From Alphaproteobacteria bacterium (GTDB lineage: Bacteria > Pseudomonadota > Alphaproteobacteria > Micropepsales > Micropepsaceae), in contig JAGWJY010000012.1 of NCBI GenBank assembly GCA_028865545.1, forward strand, positions 1 through 64,000: a DNA stretch of 64,000 nucleotides, read 5' to 3'. Within the stretch, counting starts at the first letter, position 1. The number at the start of each line of letters is the position of its first letter. Positions 49,668-57,437 of the stretch are shown one piece after another. The position numbers and the translations under genes were made by a program. A model generated the notes under the pieces. That model worked only from the letters and a program-made list of their open reading frames with translations. It ran no database searches and was not told where the DNA came from.

Positions 49668-49823
49668 TTACGCCGACAACACCTGATGAATCTGGGCGAC
49701 CAGCGTCCGGTCATGCGCAGTCTGAGGCTTCCAGTCCATTCCCGCGGTCGCCTGCCCCAGGATCAGCAGGAGCGCAAACGCACCACCAGCAAGCACATTC
49801 TTGAGATCGAAACCCCGCATCAT
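49668..49823 (-). CDS. small exported protein, 51 aa, in arsR-SRPBCC operon
   Basis: A 51-residue protein, MMRGFDLKNVLAGGAFALLLI..., with a hydrophobic signal/anchor segment (LAGGAFALLLILGQATA) followed by a short hydrophilic tail (WKPQTAHDRTLVAQIHQVLSA). The ATG overlaps the TGA of the SRPBCC gene (ATGA), so it is translationally coupled, and its stop lies 26 bases before the next gene's ATG. No family recognised. The tight coupling and coding-like sequence argue that it is real, but a short gene can arise by chance. Confidence 0.55.
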   Translation of the reverse strand: MMRGFDLKNVLAGGAFALLLILGQATAGMDWKPQTAHDRTLVAQIHQVLSA

Positions 49824-50287
49824 TTCTGTGCGACCTCCGCATAGAGGGCGAGCAGGCCGCCCCAGCCTTGTGGCGAGTCCACACCGGCGCGGATGGCCTC
49901 GGCGTCGGTCGACGTGATGCGGTGCTCCAGTTCTACGCGAGTAGCATTCGCCCCGTCGGCGATGAAACGGACCTCAACTTCGCTTTCGATGGTTTCATCA
50001 ATCTGAAACTTGCTGTTGAGGCGCCAGGAAAGAACGACCTTCGATGGCGGCTCCCAGACCAGAACCTCTCCCCATTGGCATTCCGATCCGTCGATGCCTT
50101 TTTCGTACCAACGTCCGCCCCGGCGCGGTTCTATGACGGCCTCTTTCATTTCGACGGCCGCGATATGATGGCCTTTCGGCCACCAGCTTCCGAACCGCGC
50201 TGTGAACACCTCAAAAGCACGCGCCTGCGGCGCATTCACATGTATGGTTTTGCGTACGGGCGCGGCCGTGATCCGTTGCTGGCTCAT
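49820..50287 (-). CDS. SRPBCC (AHSA1-like) family protein
   Basis: A 155-residue protein with the START-like helix-grip fold. It begins MSQQRITAAPVRKTIHVNAPQARAFEVFTARFGSWWPKGHH and shows the AHSA1 pattern GGRWYEKGIDGSECQWGEVLVWEPPSKVVLSWRLNS and a C-terminal GWGGLLALYAEVA helix. Genes of this kind next to an ArsR repressor are common and lack a proven substrate; a hydrophobic ligand or toxin-linked role is a guess. Its start overlaps the arsR stop by four bases, and its stop is overlapped by the 51-residue gene. Confidence 0.93.
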   Translation of the reverse strand: MSQQRITAAPVRKTIHVNAPQARAFEVFTARFGSWWPKGHHIAAVEMKEAVIEPRRGGRWYEKGIDGSECQWGEVLVWEPPSKVVLSWRLNSKFQIDETIESEVEVRFIADGANATRVELEHRITSTDAEAIRAGVDSPQGWGGLLALYAEVAQK

Positions 50288-50595
50288 TTTTTCTCCTGAT
50301 CTTTTTCCGCTTCGGCGCGAAACGCTTCAAGTGCTTCGTCCCAAAATTGATCGAGCCAACGCCGGATATCGGCCAGCCCGTTGGGATCGATGTAATAGAC
50401 GCGACGCGTGCCCTCTGCCCGGTCGTCCACCAAGCCGGCCTCCTTCAGCACTTTTAAGTGCTGCGACACAGCCGGGCGGCTGACCGGAAGGCCCTTGGCG
50501 ATCACGCCGACCGGCTTGGCGCCATGGCGCAAGCGCTCGAAGATTTTGCGACGCGTAGGATCAGCCAAGGCCGGTAATGCATCTCTGTAAGTCAT
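50284..50595 (-). CDS. ArsR family transcriptional regulator
   Basis: A 103-residue winged helix-turn-helix repressor. The DNA-binding helix region is LADPTRRKIFERLRHGAKPVGVIAKGLPVSRPAVSQHLKVLKEAGLVDD and the wing is EGTRRVYYIDPNG. No metal-binding Cys pair (the CxC of classic ArsR) is present, so the inducer is probably not a thiophilic metal ion. It is the first gene of a five-gene unit with the SRPBCC gene, and its own start lies inside a cluster of GTAAGTT half-sites, so autoregulation is likely. Confidence 0.93.
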   Translation of the reverse strand: MTYRDALPALADPTRRKIFERLRHGAKPVGVIAKGLPVSRPAVSQHLKVLKEAGLVDDRAEGTRRVYYIDPNGLADIRRWLDQFWDEALEAFRAEAEKDQEKK

Positions 50596-50620
50596 AACTT
50601 ACCGTAAGTTATAACTTACC
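50587..50620. promoter_or_regulatory. ArsR operator overlapping the arsR start codon
   Basis: The 19-base palindrome ATAACTTACCGTAAGTTAT at 50594-50612 has perfect 9-base arms. GTAAGT (50587-50592) and AACTTACC (50613-50620) add flanking half-sites on both sides. The arsR ATG (50593-50595) lies within this cluster. Binding would block both transcription start and translation initiation region; binding is inferred from position. Confidence 0.65.
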
Positions 50621-50675
50621 TATGAGTCAAGCTCCTTTCGGAGTCCTGCATAAGCGCTTCACTGCCAGATAAGGC

Positions 50676-52286
50676 TTAGGACCAAGTTTCGCGCACGCCC
50701 TTGCGCTTGGCTGGACGGGGACTTTCGTCTTGGCCGCCGGAGCCCGGCGGAATCTTCTGCGCCGGCTTGCCCAGAGCGTAGCCCTGACCAAGCTTGAACC
50801 CCAGCTGTTTGGCCTGGGCGATCTCTTCCTCGGTCTCCAGACATTCCGCGATAGTCGTGATGTTCAATTCGTTGCTCAGTTTCAGCAGGCCGGCGAACAA
50901 CATGTCGTCGCGTTTGGATTTGCCGATCCGCTTCACCAATGCGCCATCGAACTTCAGAAAGTCCAACTGCATGCCATGAAGGTAATTCAGAGATGCAGCG
51001 CCGGCACCGAAATCGTCGAGGCCGACGCGATAGCCCAGTGCGCGCAAGGCCGTCACCGCTTTAGCAGCACTTTCCAAATCAACGATCTGTGCGGTCTCGG
51101 TGATTTCTATCAGGATGCGCGGCGCCAGCTTGCGCTTGCGGGCGAGGAAACCCGCCAGCAGTGCAAAGCTTGCCGGCGACTCGACCGTGTGCCCAGAAAC
51201 GTTGAAGGCAATACTGGCCGTGTGCGACGTATCGCTCTCCAGCGCATTCATCACTTTCAGCGCGACGGCGAGGTCGAACGCGTCGGCGATGCCGAGCGCT
51301 TCGGCGAACTGCACCGTCTCCGCCGTTTGACCGGGTTTGAAGCGCGCCAGCGCCTCGAAATGCGACAACTCGCGTGTCTCCAAATTTCTGATCGGCTGGA
51401 ACGCAAATGCGAACGAACCGTCGGCCACAGCATCGGTGAGGGCCCGAACGCGCGTCTGGGTCTCGTCGATCATGTTGTCGAAGATTTCGCTCAAGTCGCC
51501 GACGCTGCCGGGCGTCTGCTGGCCGGCGGAAAATCGTTCTACGACATAGCGCACAGCCATCATCCGCTGCTGAGGGGCAAGATTACGGCCCTTTAGCGAC
51601 ACCAAAGTCTCCTGGATCATCGCCTGCGGCATACCGCCGTCAGCGAGCGCCGCACGGACGCGGCTGGCAAGATCTGTGGGGCCGCGCACGGCATCGGCGA
51701 TGAGACCGAAGCCCGTCTCCGAAAGCCTGCCGGCCAACTTGGCGCCAGCGCCTTTGATAGTCGCGCCGATCGAGGCAAGCAGCCTGTCGGCCTGTTCGGG
51801 CGGCAGCTTTCCGCAAAGTCCGGGTAACGCCGGAACGTCAAGCAGTGTTAACGCATCGGATTCGCCCGCGATATTCTCCGCTGCTGCCAGGAAGGCGTCG
51901 CGCGTCGGCAGTCCCGTTTTGCTGTCCTTGGCGTGGGTCGGCAATGGCCCTCGCGGACCCGGCTTCGCAAGCGTACAGGAAATCTTGTCGTCATTATCCG
52001 GCAGGCGAAACATCGCAACATTGGCTTCGTTTCCGCCCACCAGCTTCAAGCGAAAGGGGCCGATCCGGCCGCCTTGCGGAAGCGAGCGCGTGAAGTTCGC
52101 GAACTTGGTTCCCTCGGCGGGTTGGAACAATTTCCCAGACGGTTCGCCGATCAGACTTTCGGCGTCGGTTTGGGCAAAGTCGCGGGCCGCACCAGTCGCG
52201 AAAAGAATCGTGCCAGATGTATCGATCTCAAAGAGAAAATCGGCGTTGGCAAAGGCAAAACCGAGGAGGCGGGCGGCATCCGGCAT
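50676..52286 (-). CDS. EAL domain protein with degenerate GGDEF
   Basis: A 536-residue probable c-di-GMP phosphodiesterase. An N-terminal PAS-like sensor (residues about 1-110, FAFANADFLFEIDTSGTILFATGAARDF) is followed by a GGDEF-like region in which the signature reads LSETGFG (about residue 195), lacking the GGDEF residues. The C-terminal EAL domain has FEALARF, FNVSGHTV, IEITETA, LDDFGAGAAS, LKFDGALV and AECLETEEE. A C-terminal Pro/Lys-rich tail ends the protein. The ATG at 52286 is assumed; an upstream in-frame GTG at 52319 is possible. A degenerate GGDEF like that of the other EAL protein in this window suggests allosteric GTP control. Confidence 0.88.
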   Translation of the reverse strand: MPDAARLLGFAFANADFLFEIDTSGTILFATGAARDFAQTDAESLIGEPSGKLFQPAEGTKFANFTRSLPQGGRIGPFRLKLVGGNEANVAMFRLPDNDDKISCTLAKPGPRGPLPTHAKDSKTGLPTRDAFLAAAENIAGESDALTLLDVPALPGLCGKLPPEQADRLLASIGATIKGAGAKLAGRLSETGFGLIADAVRGPTDLASRVRAALADGGMPQAMIQETLVSLKGRNLAPQQRMMAVRYVVERFSAGQQTPGSVGDLSEIFDNMIDETQTRVRALTDAVADGSFAFAFQPIRNLETRELSHFEALARFKPGQTAETVQFAEALGIADAFDLAVALKVMNALESDTSHTASIAFNVSGHTVESPASFALLAGFLARKRKLAPRILIEITETAQIVDLESAAKAVTALRALGYRVGLDDFGAGAASLNYLHGMQLDFLKFDGALVKRIGKSKRDDMLFAGLLKLSNELNITTIAECLETEEEIAQAKQLGFKLGQGYALGKPAQKIPPGSGGQDESPRPAKRKGVRETWS

Positions 52287-52366
52287 CAGGGCGTGTCCTA
52301 GACTTCCGCCAAGATGCACGCGATGCGTTAGGGGAGCGTAAAGTTTCTAGATATTGCGACTAGCTC

Positions 52367-53107
52367 TTATTTGCGCAATGCCGCGCCGTAGGCGGCAAAG
52401 ATTGCACGCGAGACCTCATTCTCGGACCAGCGCCACTCCGGATGCCATTGCAAGCCCAGCACGAAGCCCTTGGCTCCGGGCATGGAGACGGCCTCAATTT
52501 GCCCGTCCGGCGCTACGGCATCCGCAAACAGAGCCGGTGCAAGCCGGTCAACGCCCTGACCATGCAATGAGTTTACGTCGAACCTGCGGGCCGTCGTAAG
52601 ACGCGACAACAAGCCCCCTTCCGTCACTGACACCGGGTGGACGGGCGCATATTGCTCGTCGAGCGAAGCAACGTCCTTTTCGCGATGGTCGATGCGACCA
52701 GGAACCTCGTGGACCTTTTGATGCAGCGTACCGCCAAAAGCCACATTCAACTCCTGGCAGCCGCGGCAGATGCAGATCACGGGCTTACCGGCTTCCACCA
52801 CGGCGCGCAGCAGAGGAAGTGCGGTTTCGTCCCGGCGTTCGTCTTCGAGTTGGCCGTCGGGCGGCTTCCGTCCGCCGTAATGGCGTGGCGAGACGTTCGA
52901 CGGCGAACCCGTGAACAGCAGACCGTCGACGGTTGCCAGCAGGTCCGCGATCGCCAACGGTGGCTCAAGCGCCGGTATAAGCAACGGCAGCGTGCCGGTG
53001 CCGTCACGCAAAGCGGTAATATACTTCTCGCCGACCATGTGGAAGGGATGCTTGCCCACCATGCGGTGATCGCAGACCAGCCCAACGATGGGACGCGAAG
53101 ACGTCAT
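52367..53107 (-). CDS. C26-family peptidase (gamma-glutamyl-GABA hydrolase like)
   Basis: A 246-residue class I glutamine-amidotransferase-fold hydrolase of the peptidase C26 (PuuD) type. The nucleophile Cys114 lies in ICICRGCQELN, the catalytic His in LQWHPEWR, and the N-terminal region has GLVCDHRMVGKHPFHMVGEKYITAL. PuuD removes glutamate from gamma-glutamyl-GABA in putrescine use; no other putrescine genes are here, so the substrate is not certain. The ATG at 53107 starts the fold. It lies six bases after lolA and is co-transcribed with it. Confidence 0.87.
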   Translation of the reverse strand: MTSSRPIVGLVCDHRMVGKHPFHMVGEKYITALRDGTGTLPLLIPALEPPLAIADLLATVDGLLFTGSPSNVSPRHYGGRKPPDGQLEDERRDETALPLLRAVVEAGKPVICICRGCQELNVAFGGTLHQKVHEVPGRIDHREKDVASLDEQYAPVHPVSVTEGGLLSRLTTARRFDVNSLHGQGVDRLAPALFADAVAPDGQIEAVSMPGAKGFVLGLQWHPEWRWSENEVSRAIFAAYGAALRK

Positions 53108-53112
53108 CGGCT

Positions 53113-53760
53113 TCAATCCCGCGACTTGGTCCCGACAGCTTTGCGCGTGCCCTTGAGCACAAACATCTGACCGTCGATCGTTGCACCCTGATCCAGATCG
53201 CGAAGCGCCACGGTCGTCGTCTGTCCCTGGTCGTCGATCACCGTCCATTGCCGAAGCTCGAGCACGGGATCCGCGAAGACGAGGCTGATATTGGACTTGG
53301 TCCGGTTGGTGCTTGAACGTGCCTCTATGGTCAGCTCCCCGGGCTGACGTTTCACCGCCATGACTTCGTTGTCATGACTCAGATCGATGTCGTCGGAGAG
53401 GACGAGATCGAGTGGCGTCGCCGACAGCGGATAACGATCGATAGTATTGAGCTTGCGATTGACGACGGCGACGGTCGTCCCATCGGACACGATCAGGACT
53501 GGATTGGGTGGCTTATATTCGAAGCGTACGCGTCCAGGCTTCTGTATATAGAAGCGGCCCTGGTCTATCTGACCGTCTGGATCGATCTGGATGAAATCAC
53601 CGGTCAGGGTATGAATGGAATTGAGATAGGCGCTGACGCGGTCCAGGTCGGCGCGATCGGCGGCAGTCAGCACGATGGGACGCTGGGGCGGGGGCTGACC
53701 CGCACCGCCGAGGCCCGTAGCCAAAATTCCGAGAAGAAAGAGGTTTGCAAGGCGACGCAT
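53113..53760 (-). CDS. lolA: outer-membrane lipoprotein carrier LolA
   Basis: Periplasmic chaperone that carries lipoproteins from LolCDE to the outer membrane. The 215-residue protein has a signal peptide (MRRLANLFLLGILATGLGGAGQ) and the LolA pattern: LDRVSAYLNSIHTLTGDFIQIDPDGQIDQGRFYIQKPGRVRFEY, then VAVVNRKLNTIDRYPLSATPLDLVL. The ATG at 53760 is used because the signal sequence starts there; an in-frame start 42 bases upstream is possible. It is followed closely by the C26 gene. The TetR gene lies upstream in the same direction, but 48 bases apart. Confidence 0.88.
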   Translation of the reverse strand: MRRLANLFLLGILATGLGGAGQPPPQRPIVLTAADRADLDRVSAYLNSIHTLTGDFIQIDPDGQIDQGRFYIQKPGRVRFEYKPPNPVLIVSDGTTVAVVNRKLNTIDRYPLSATPLDLVLSDDIDLSHDNEVMAVKRQPGELTIEARSSTNRTKSNISLVFADPVLELRQWTVIDDQGQTTTVALRDLDQGATIDGQMFVLKGTRKAVGTKSRD

Positions 53761-53807
53761 CGTTGGTTGTCTAAGATGTATTTGTGGCAGAAGGAAGAGC
53801 AAGCCTG

Positions 53808-54425
53808 TTATGCGGCCTGACCCGCGTTGTGATGCGCCTTCTGGGCGTACAGCCCGTCGATCAGGAGTTTCAGTACGCCATCGAGCTCGCGTTCGAGTTT
53901 GGGCAAAGTCAATTTGGACCAGAGCTGCGGATAGTGAAATTTCATGGTGGCGGACTGGAACATCTCCGCGGTGAACTGCTTGTCATGGGAACGAAATTCA
54001 CCGCGTCGTTCGGCATCCTCGAAAAGCTCGACGAGGAGCTCTCGCTCATTGGCGAGCATCCAATTGGAGTACTGCGGGCGTTCGCTGGCGATCACGCTGG
54101 CCATTTCGTGGATCCGTGGGTTCTTTTCCAGCATGTGATAGGTGTGACGCAATTCTTCGAAGAAAAAGTCGCGCAAACGATCGCGGCCGCTCTTTGCCGG
54201 CGCTTGGATCAGCTTGCGGAGTTCCTTCAAATGCTCTTCATGCGCCGCGCTGGCGATGGCCTCGGCTATGTCGAGCTTGCCGGGGAAAAAACGGTAAAGA
54301 TTGCCCGGCGACATGCTGCAATCGGCGGCGACCTCGGCCATGGTGGTCTTGGCGTAGCCGAAATGCGAAAAGCGCTTCTTGGCGGCGTCGATGATTTGTT
54401 CGCGAACCGCGTCCTTTTCGGCCAT
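53808..54425 (-). CDS. TetR family transcriptional regulator
   Basis: A 205-residue repressor. The N-terminal TetR helix-turn-helix is intact (VREQIIDAAKKRFSHFGYAKTTMAEVAADCSMSPGNLYRFFPGKLDI, residues 6-52), and the C-terminal ligand-binding domain is helical. The recognition segment SPGNLYRFFPGK is canonical. The ATG at 54425 is used; a longer in-frame form would extend over the operator and gpsA. It is divergent from gpsA with a probable operator at 54498-54520, so autoregulation is likely. The inducing molecule is unknown. Confidence 0.92.
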   Translation of the reverse strand: MAEKDAVREQIIDAAKKRFSHFGYAKTTMAEVAADCSMSPGNLYRFFPGKLDIAEAIASAAHEEHLKELRKLIQAPAKSGRDRLRDFFFEELRHTYHMLEKNPRIHEMASVIASERPQYSNWMLANERELLVELFEDAERRGEFRSHDKQFTAEMFQSATMKFHYPQLWSKLTLPKLERELDGVLKLLIDGLYAQKAHHNAGQAA

Positions 54426-54497
54426 AGGCCATACCCCTTGCGCCGGTTCTCGCGGCCGGCATGCTCTTATTTTCCAGCTCAGGATAGTATTTATTTC

Positions 54498-54520
54498 TGA
54501 ACGTTCAACAAATCGTTCAA
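54498..54520. promoter_or_regulatory. probable TetR operator
   Basis: A perfect 10-base palindrome TGAACGTTCA at 54498-54507 is followed by a second CGTTCAA at 54514-54520, twelve bases after the first (54502-54508). It lies in the divergent gap between the TetR gene start (54425) and gpsA (54561), 73 and 40 bases away, where a repressor could affect both. Binding is inferred. Confidence 0.5.
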
Positions 54521-54560
54521 TCTTTCGCACCGCACCATGAGCCCAGTTCGGAACGCATAA

Positions 54561-55577
54561 ATGGCAGAAAAACCGGATGTAGCAAAACCTTATAACAAAA
54601 TCGGCGTTATCGGCGCCGGGGCCTGGGGAACGGCCCTGGCTTTGACGGCTGCCCGCGCCGGCCTGCAGGTCGACCTTTGGGCGCGCGAGTTGGAGGTCGT
54701 CGATTCGATCATCAGGTCGCAAGAGAACACCTCCTTTCTGCCGGGGATCACTCTTCCGGCCAGCATCACCGCCACCGGCGACATGGCGGCGGCAACGACG
54801 CATGCCGAGGCGCTACTCATCACGGCGCCGGCCCAGCACCTGCGTGCCAGCCTGACGTCGGTTGCCACGAGGGCGCCTGAGGGCATTCCATTGGTCGTCT
54901 GTGCCAAGGGTATCGAACAGGCGACCGGTAAGTTGGTCACCGAGATATTCCTCGAAACCGCCCCCGCCTTCCAACCGGCAATCCTGTCTGGACCGTCCTT
55001 CGCCCGCGATGCGGCCAGCGGCCTGCCTACGGCCGTCACCATCGCCGCCCGTTTCGACATCGCCCAACGCCTGCAAGCGAGTCTGGGCCACGCGACGTTT
55101 CGCCCGTATGCCAGCGACGACGTCCTGGGCGTGGCGCTGGGCGGCGCGGCGAAGAACGTCTACGCCATCGCTTGTGGCATCGTGGACGGTCTGGGGCTTG
55201 GCGAAAGCGCCCGTGCGGCGCTGTTGGCGCGCGGTTTTGCAGAGCTGCTGCGCCTGGGCACGGCGCTGGGCGCGCGCTCGGAGACGCTGATGGGGTTGTC
55301 AGGATTGGGCGATCTGGTACTCACCGCCACCAGTCCGAACTCGCGCAACTACCGTTTCGGCTGCGAGGTTGGGAAAGGACGCAATCTGGCCGAGTTGGCC
55401 GCGCCTGGCCAACCACTGGCGGAAGGCGTTGCGACAGCGCCGGCGCTTGTCATTCGCGCCCGCAAGGAGAAAATCGAATTGCCGGTGGCGGAAACCGTCG
55501 CCGCTGTGCTCGACGGCTCGCTGCCGGTCGACGCCGCGATTGCGCGGCTGATGAGCCGGCCGCTGAAATCGGAATAG
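54561..55577 (+). CDS. gpsA: NAD(P)H-dependent glycerol-3-phosphate dehydrogenase
   Basis: Makes sn-glycerol 3-phosphate from dihydroxyacetone phosphate for phospholipid synthesis. The 338-residue protein has the dinucleotide motif IGVIGAGAWGTALALTAARAG near residues 12-32, and family segments LPGITLPASITAT, SGPSFARDAASGLPTAV and the catalytic Lys in GAAKNVYAIACGIVDGLGLG, then SGLGDLVLTATS. The ATG at 54561 is directly supported. The first YciI gene follows after 11 bases, probably in one transcript. Confidence 0.96.
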   Translation: MAEKPDVAKPYNKIGVIGAGAWGTALALTAARAGLQVDLWARELEVVDSIIRSQENTSFLPGITLPASITATGDMAAATTHAEALLITAPAQHLRASLTSVATRAPEGIPLVVCAKGIEQATGKLVTEIFLETAPAFQPAILSGPSFARDAASGLPTAVTIAARFDIAQRLQASLGHATFRPYASDDVLGVALGGAAKNVYAIACGIVDGLGLGESARAALLARGFAELLRLGTALGARSETLMGLSGLGDLVLTATSPNSRNYRFGCEVGKGRNLAELAAPGQPLAEGVATAPALVIRARKEKIELPVAETVAAVLDGSLPVDAAIARLMSRPLKSE

Positions 55578-55588
55578 GAGAAACACCC

Positions 55589-55879
55589 ATGCTGTTCATG
55601 TTCATAGCCTTCGACCGGAAGGGCGGCGGTGCCGCCATTCGTGCAGCCACGCGGCCCAAGCACGTCGAGTACACAAAGACGAACGGCAGGGTGAAATTCG
55701 GCGGCCCCTTCGTCGGCCCGAACGACGACATGATCGGCAGCTTCTCCATCATCGAAGCCAAGGATTACGACGAGGCCATGGCCTACACGCACAACGATCC
55801 TTACGCCAAGGCCGGGTTGTTCGAGCGTACCGAGCTTCATCCCTGGAAGCTGACGATCAATACCTTCGAAAAAGTCTGA
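55589..55879 (+). CDS. YciI family protein
   Basis: A 96-residue protein of the YciI/DGPF family, a dimeric ferredoxin-like fold. It has MLFMFIAFDRKGGGAAIRAATRPKHVEYTKTNGRVKFGGPF and the family end PYAKAGLFERTELHPWKLTI. The catalytic-type His25 and Asp pattern (RPKHVEY; THNDPYAKAG) is the conserved set, but the reaction of such proteins is usually unknown. It follows gpsA by 11 bases with AGGAGAAA upstream and is a paralogue of the next gene. Confidence 0.9.
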   Translation: MLFMFIAFDRKGGGAAIRAATRPKHVEYTKTNGRVKFGGPFVGPNDDMIGSFSIIEAKDYDEAMAYTHNDPYAKAGLFERTELHPWKLTINTFEKV

Positions 55880-55944
55880 CGGGCACTTTGCCTTTTTGAG
55901 GCACGCATGTCCTAATATCCGCGCAACGACAACGCGGGTGAACA

Positions 55945-56238
55945 ATGCTTTTCGTCGTTATCGCCATCGACAAGGAAAACGGGCTGCCATTGCGCATGGC
56001 CACGCGCGAAGCCCATTTTGCCTATCTGCGCGACACACCCGGCGTGCTCCGGCTCGGTGGTCCGTTCTTCAACGCCAAGGGCGAGATGAACGGCAGTCTG
56101 ATGATCGTGGAAGCAGAGAGCCTCGAAGCGGCCAAGACTTGGCACGCCAGCGACCCCTATGTGAAAGCCGGCGTGTTCGCGTCTTCCGAAGTAAGGTCGT
56201 GGAAAGCCACCGCCAACCCGATCGAGGCGAAATTCTGA
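55945..56238 (+). CDS. YciI family protein, second copy
   Basis: A 97-residue second member of the YciI family: MLFVVIAIDKENGLPLRMATREAHFAYLRDTPGVLRLGGPFFNAKGEM, then WHASDPYVKAGVFASSEVRSWKAT. It shares with the preceding gene the (R/T)xxH-x-x-Y/F, LGGPF and DPYxKAG elements, so the pair looks like an old tandem duplication. The upstream gap to the first copy is 65 bases. Its TGA overlaps the ATG of the EVE gene (TGATG), so the two are translationally coupled. Confidence 0.9.
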   Translation: MLFVVIAIDKENGLPLRMATREAHFAYLRDTPGVLRLGGPFFNAKGEMNGSLMIVEAESLEAAKTWHASDPYVKAGVFASSEVRSWKATANPIEAKF

Positions 56239-56654
56239 TGGCGTATTGGCTGCTCAAAAGCGAACCGGAAGCCTGGTCCTGGGTTCAGCAGAAGAAAAAG
56301 GGCGGCAAGGGCGAACCCTGGAGCGGCGTACGCAACTATCAGGCGGCCAATAACATGAAGGCGATGGCTGTCGGCGACTACGGGTTTTTCTATCACTCCG
56401 GCGACGAGCGCAGCATTGTCGGCATCGTTGAGGTCATCGGCGAGTATCGCCCTGATCCCACGGACGAGAGCGGCCGTTTCGGCATGGTGCTGGTTAAGGC
56501 CGTGCGGGACCTGCCCAAGCCTGTGACGCTTGCCGAGATCAAAGCCACGCCCAAGCTCAAGGACATGACGCTGGTGCGCGCCTCACGGCTTTCCGTTCAG
56601 CCGGTGAAGCCGGACGAATGGAAACTCGTCTGCGCCATGGGCGAACTTAAATAG
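56238..56654 (+). CDS. EVE domain-containing protein
   Basis: A 138-residue EVE domain protein, related by fold to PUA and YTH domains and thought to read modified bases in RNA or DNA. It begins with the family signature AYWLLKSEPEAWSW (WxxKSEP) and has GVRNYQAANNMKAMAVGDYGFFYHSGDE, then VGIVEVIGEYRPDPTDESGRFGMVLVKAVRDLPKPVTLAEIK. It is coupled to the second YciI gene. Alphaproteobacterial EVE proteins of this size are common and their targets are not established. It converges on the next gene with 6 bases between stops. Confidence 0.93.
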   Translation: MAYWLLKSEPEAWSWVQQKKKGGKGEPWSGVRNYQAANNMKAMAVGDYGFFYHSGDERSIVGIVEVIGEYRPDPTDESGRFGMVLVKAVRDLPKPVTLAEIKATPKLKDMTLVRASRLSVQPVKPDEWKLVCAMGELK

Positions 56655-56660
56655 ACAATC

Positions 56661-57281
56661 TTACTGCTGCGGGTTGGGCTGCTGCGCGTTGGCGTCGCTG
56701 TTGGCCGGCTGCGCGGCACTGTTGCCGACCGCAGTTCCGCCGGTGACGGGTTGTACGTCGCTGTTGTCGATCGGGCTCTGCGCGGCACCATCTTGCGCTG
56801 TGGTCGGATTGCTCGGCGGCACAACCGCCGCCTCGTTTTCCTCGTCCGGCGGCACTTGGCGCACCTGATAGGTCGAAAGACCGTCCGCACGCTCGACGCT
56901 GTAGAGCTTGGTGCAGGTGCCCTTCTTCAGACCTTTCGAGTCCTTGCACGTCAAATCCACTGTCAGATTGTAGGTGTCGCCATCGGCCAGCGCCTGGCAA
57001 ACTCTGCGATCCTTTACGTCGGTTTTCTTGGCGTCCGTATTGGCCAGACTCGCGGAATAGGGGACGACACCAAAATTTCGGGCACTGTCGAGTGTGGCCG
57101 TGCAGATGAGCTTGCCACTCGGTCCGAAGAAGCCGCCAAAGACCAGGACCGCAGCCACGATGGCCGCCACCGTGACGCCGCCACCGCCAGCCCACCACCA
57201 TTTGTGCGTCTTCATCGACCCAAGGACCGCCGCAAAAATCTGTGAAACCGCGTCGAGCACCGGCTCTTCCTTTCGCTCCAT
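56661..57281 (-). CDS. membrane-anchored protein of unknown function
   Basis: A 206-residue protein with one transmembrane helix near residues 31-52 (GGGGVTVAAIVAAVLVFGGF), after a short cytoplasmic N-terminus (MERKEEPVLDAVSQIFAAVLGSMKTHKWWW). The periplasmic part to about residue 145 has five Cys residues (LICTATLD, RVCQALAD, LTCKDSKG, GTCTKLYS), perhaps two disulfides. The C-terminal 65 residues are Pro-, Asn-, Gln- and Ala-rich, with a disordered look. The ATG at 57281 is used; a longer in-frame form at 57401 has an Arg-rich lead. No family recognised. Confidence 0.68.
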   Translation of the reverse strand: MERKEEPVLDAVSQIFAAVLGSMKTHKWWWAGGGGVTVAAIVAAVLVFGGFFGPSGKLICTATLDSARNFGVVPYSASLANTDAKKTDVKDRRVCQALADGDTYNLTVDLTCKDSKGLKKGTCTKLYSVERADGLSTYQVRQVPPDEENEAAVVPPSNPTTAQDGAAQSPIDNSDVQPVTGGTAVGNSAAQPANSDANAQQPNPQQ

Positions 57282-57437
57282 GCCGTCGCCGCGGCGACGA
57301 GATCGAGATTGCTGCGCGCCAGCCCAGCGCGCCTTAACAATGTTTACGCGGGTGACTGCCCCCGCGCCGCGCCAATTCATATAGCCGAATGCCGAAAGCA
57401 TCCAGCCCTTCGGTAGGGGACAAACAGGCCGGCGGTT

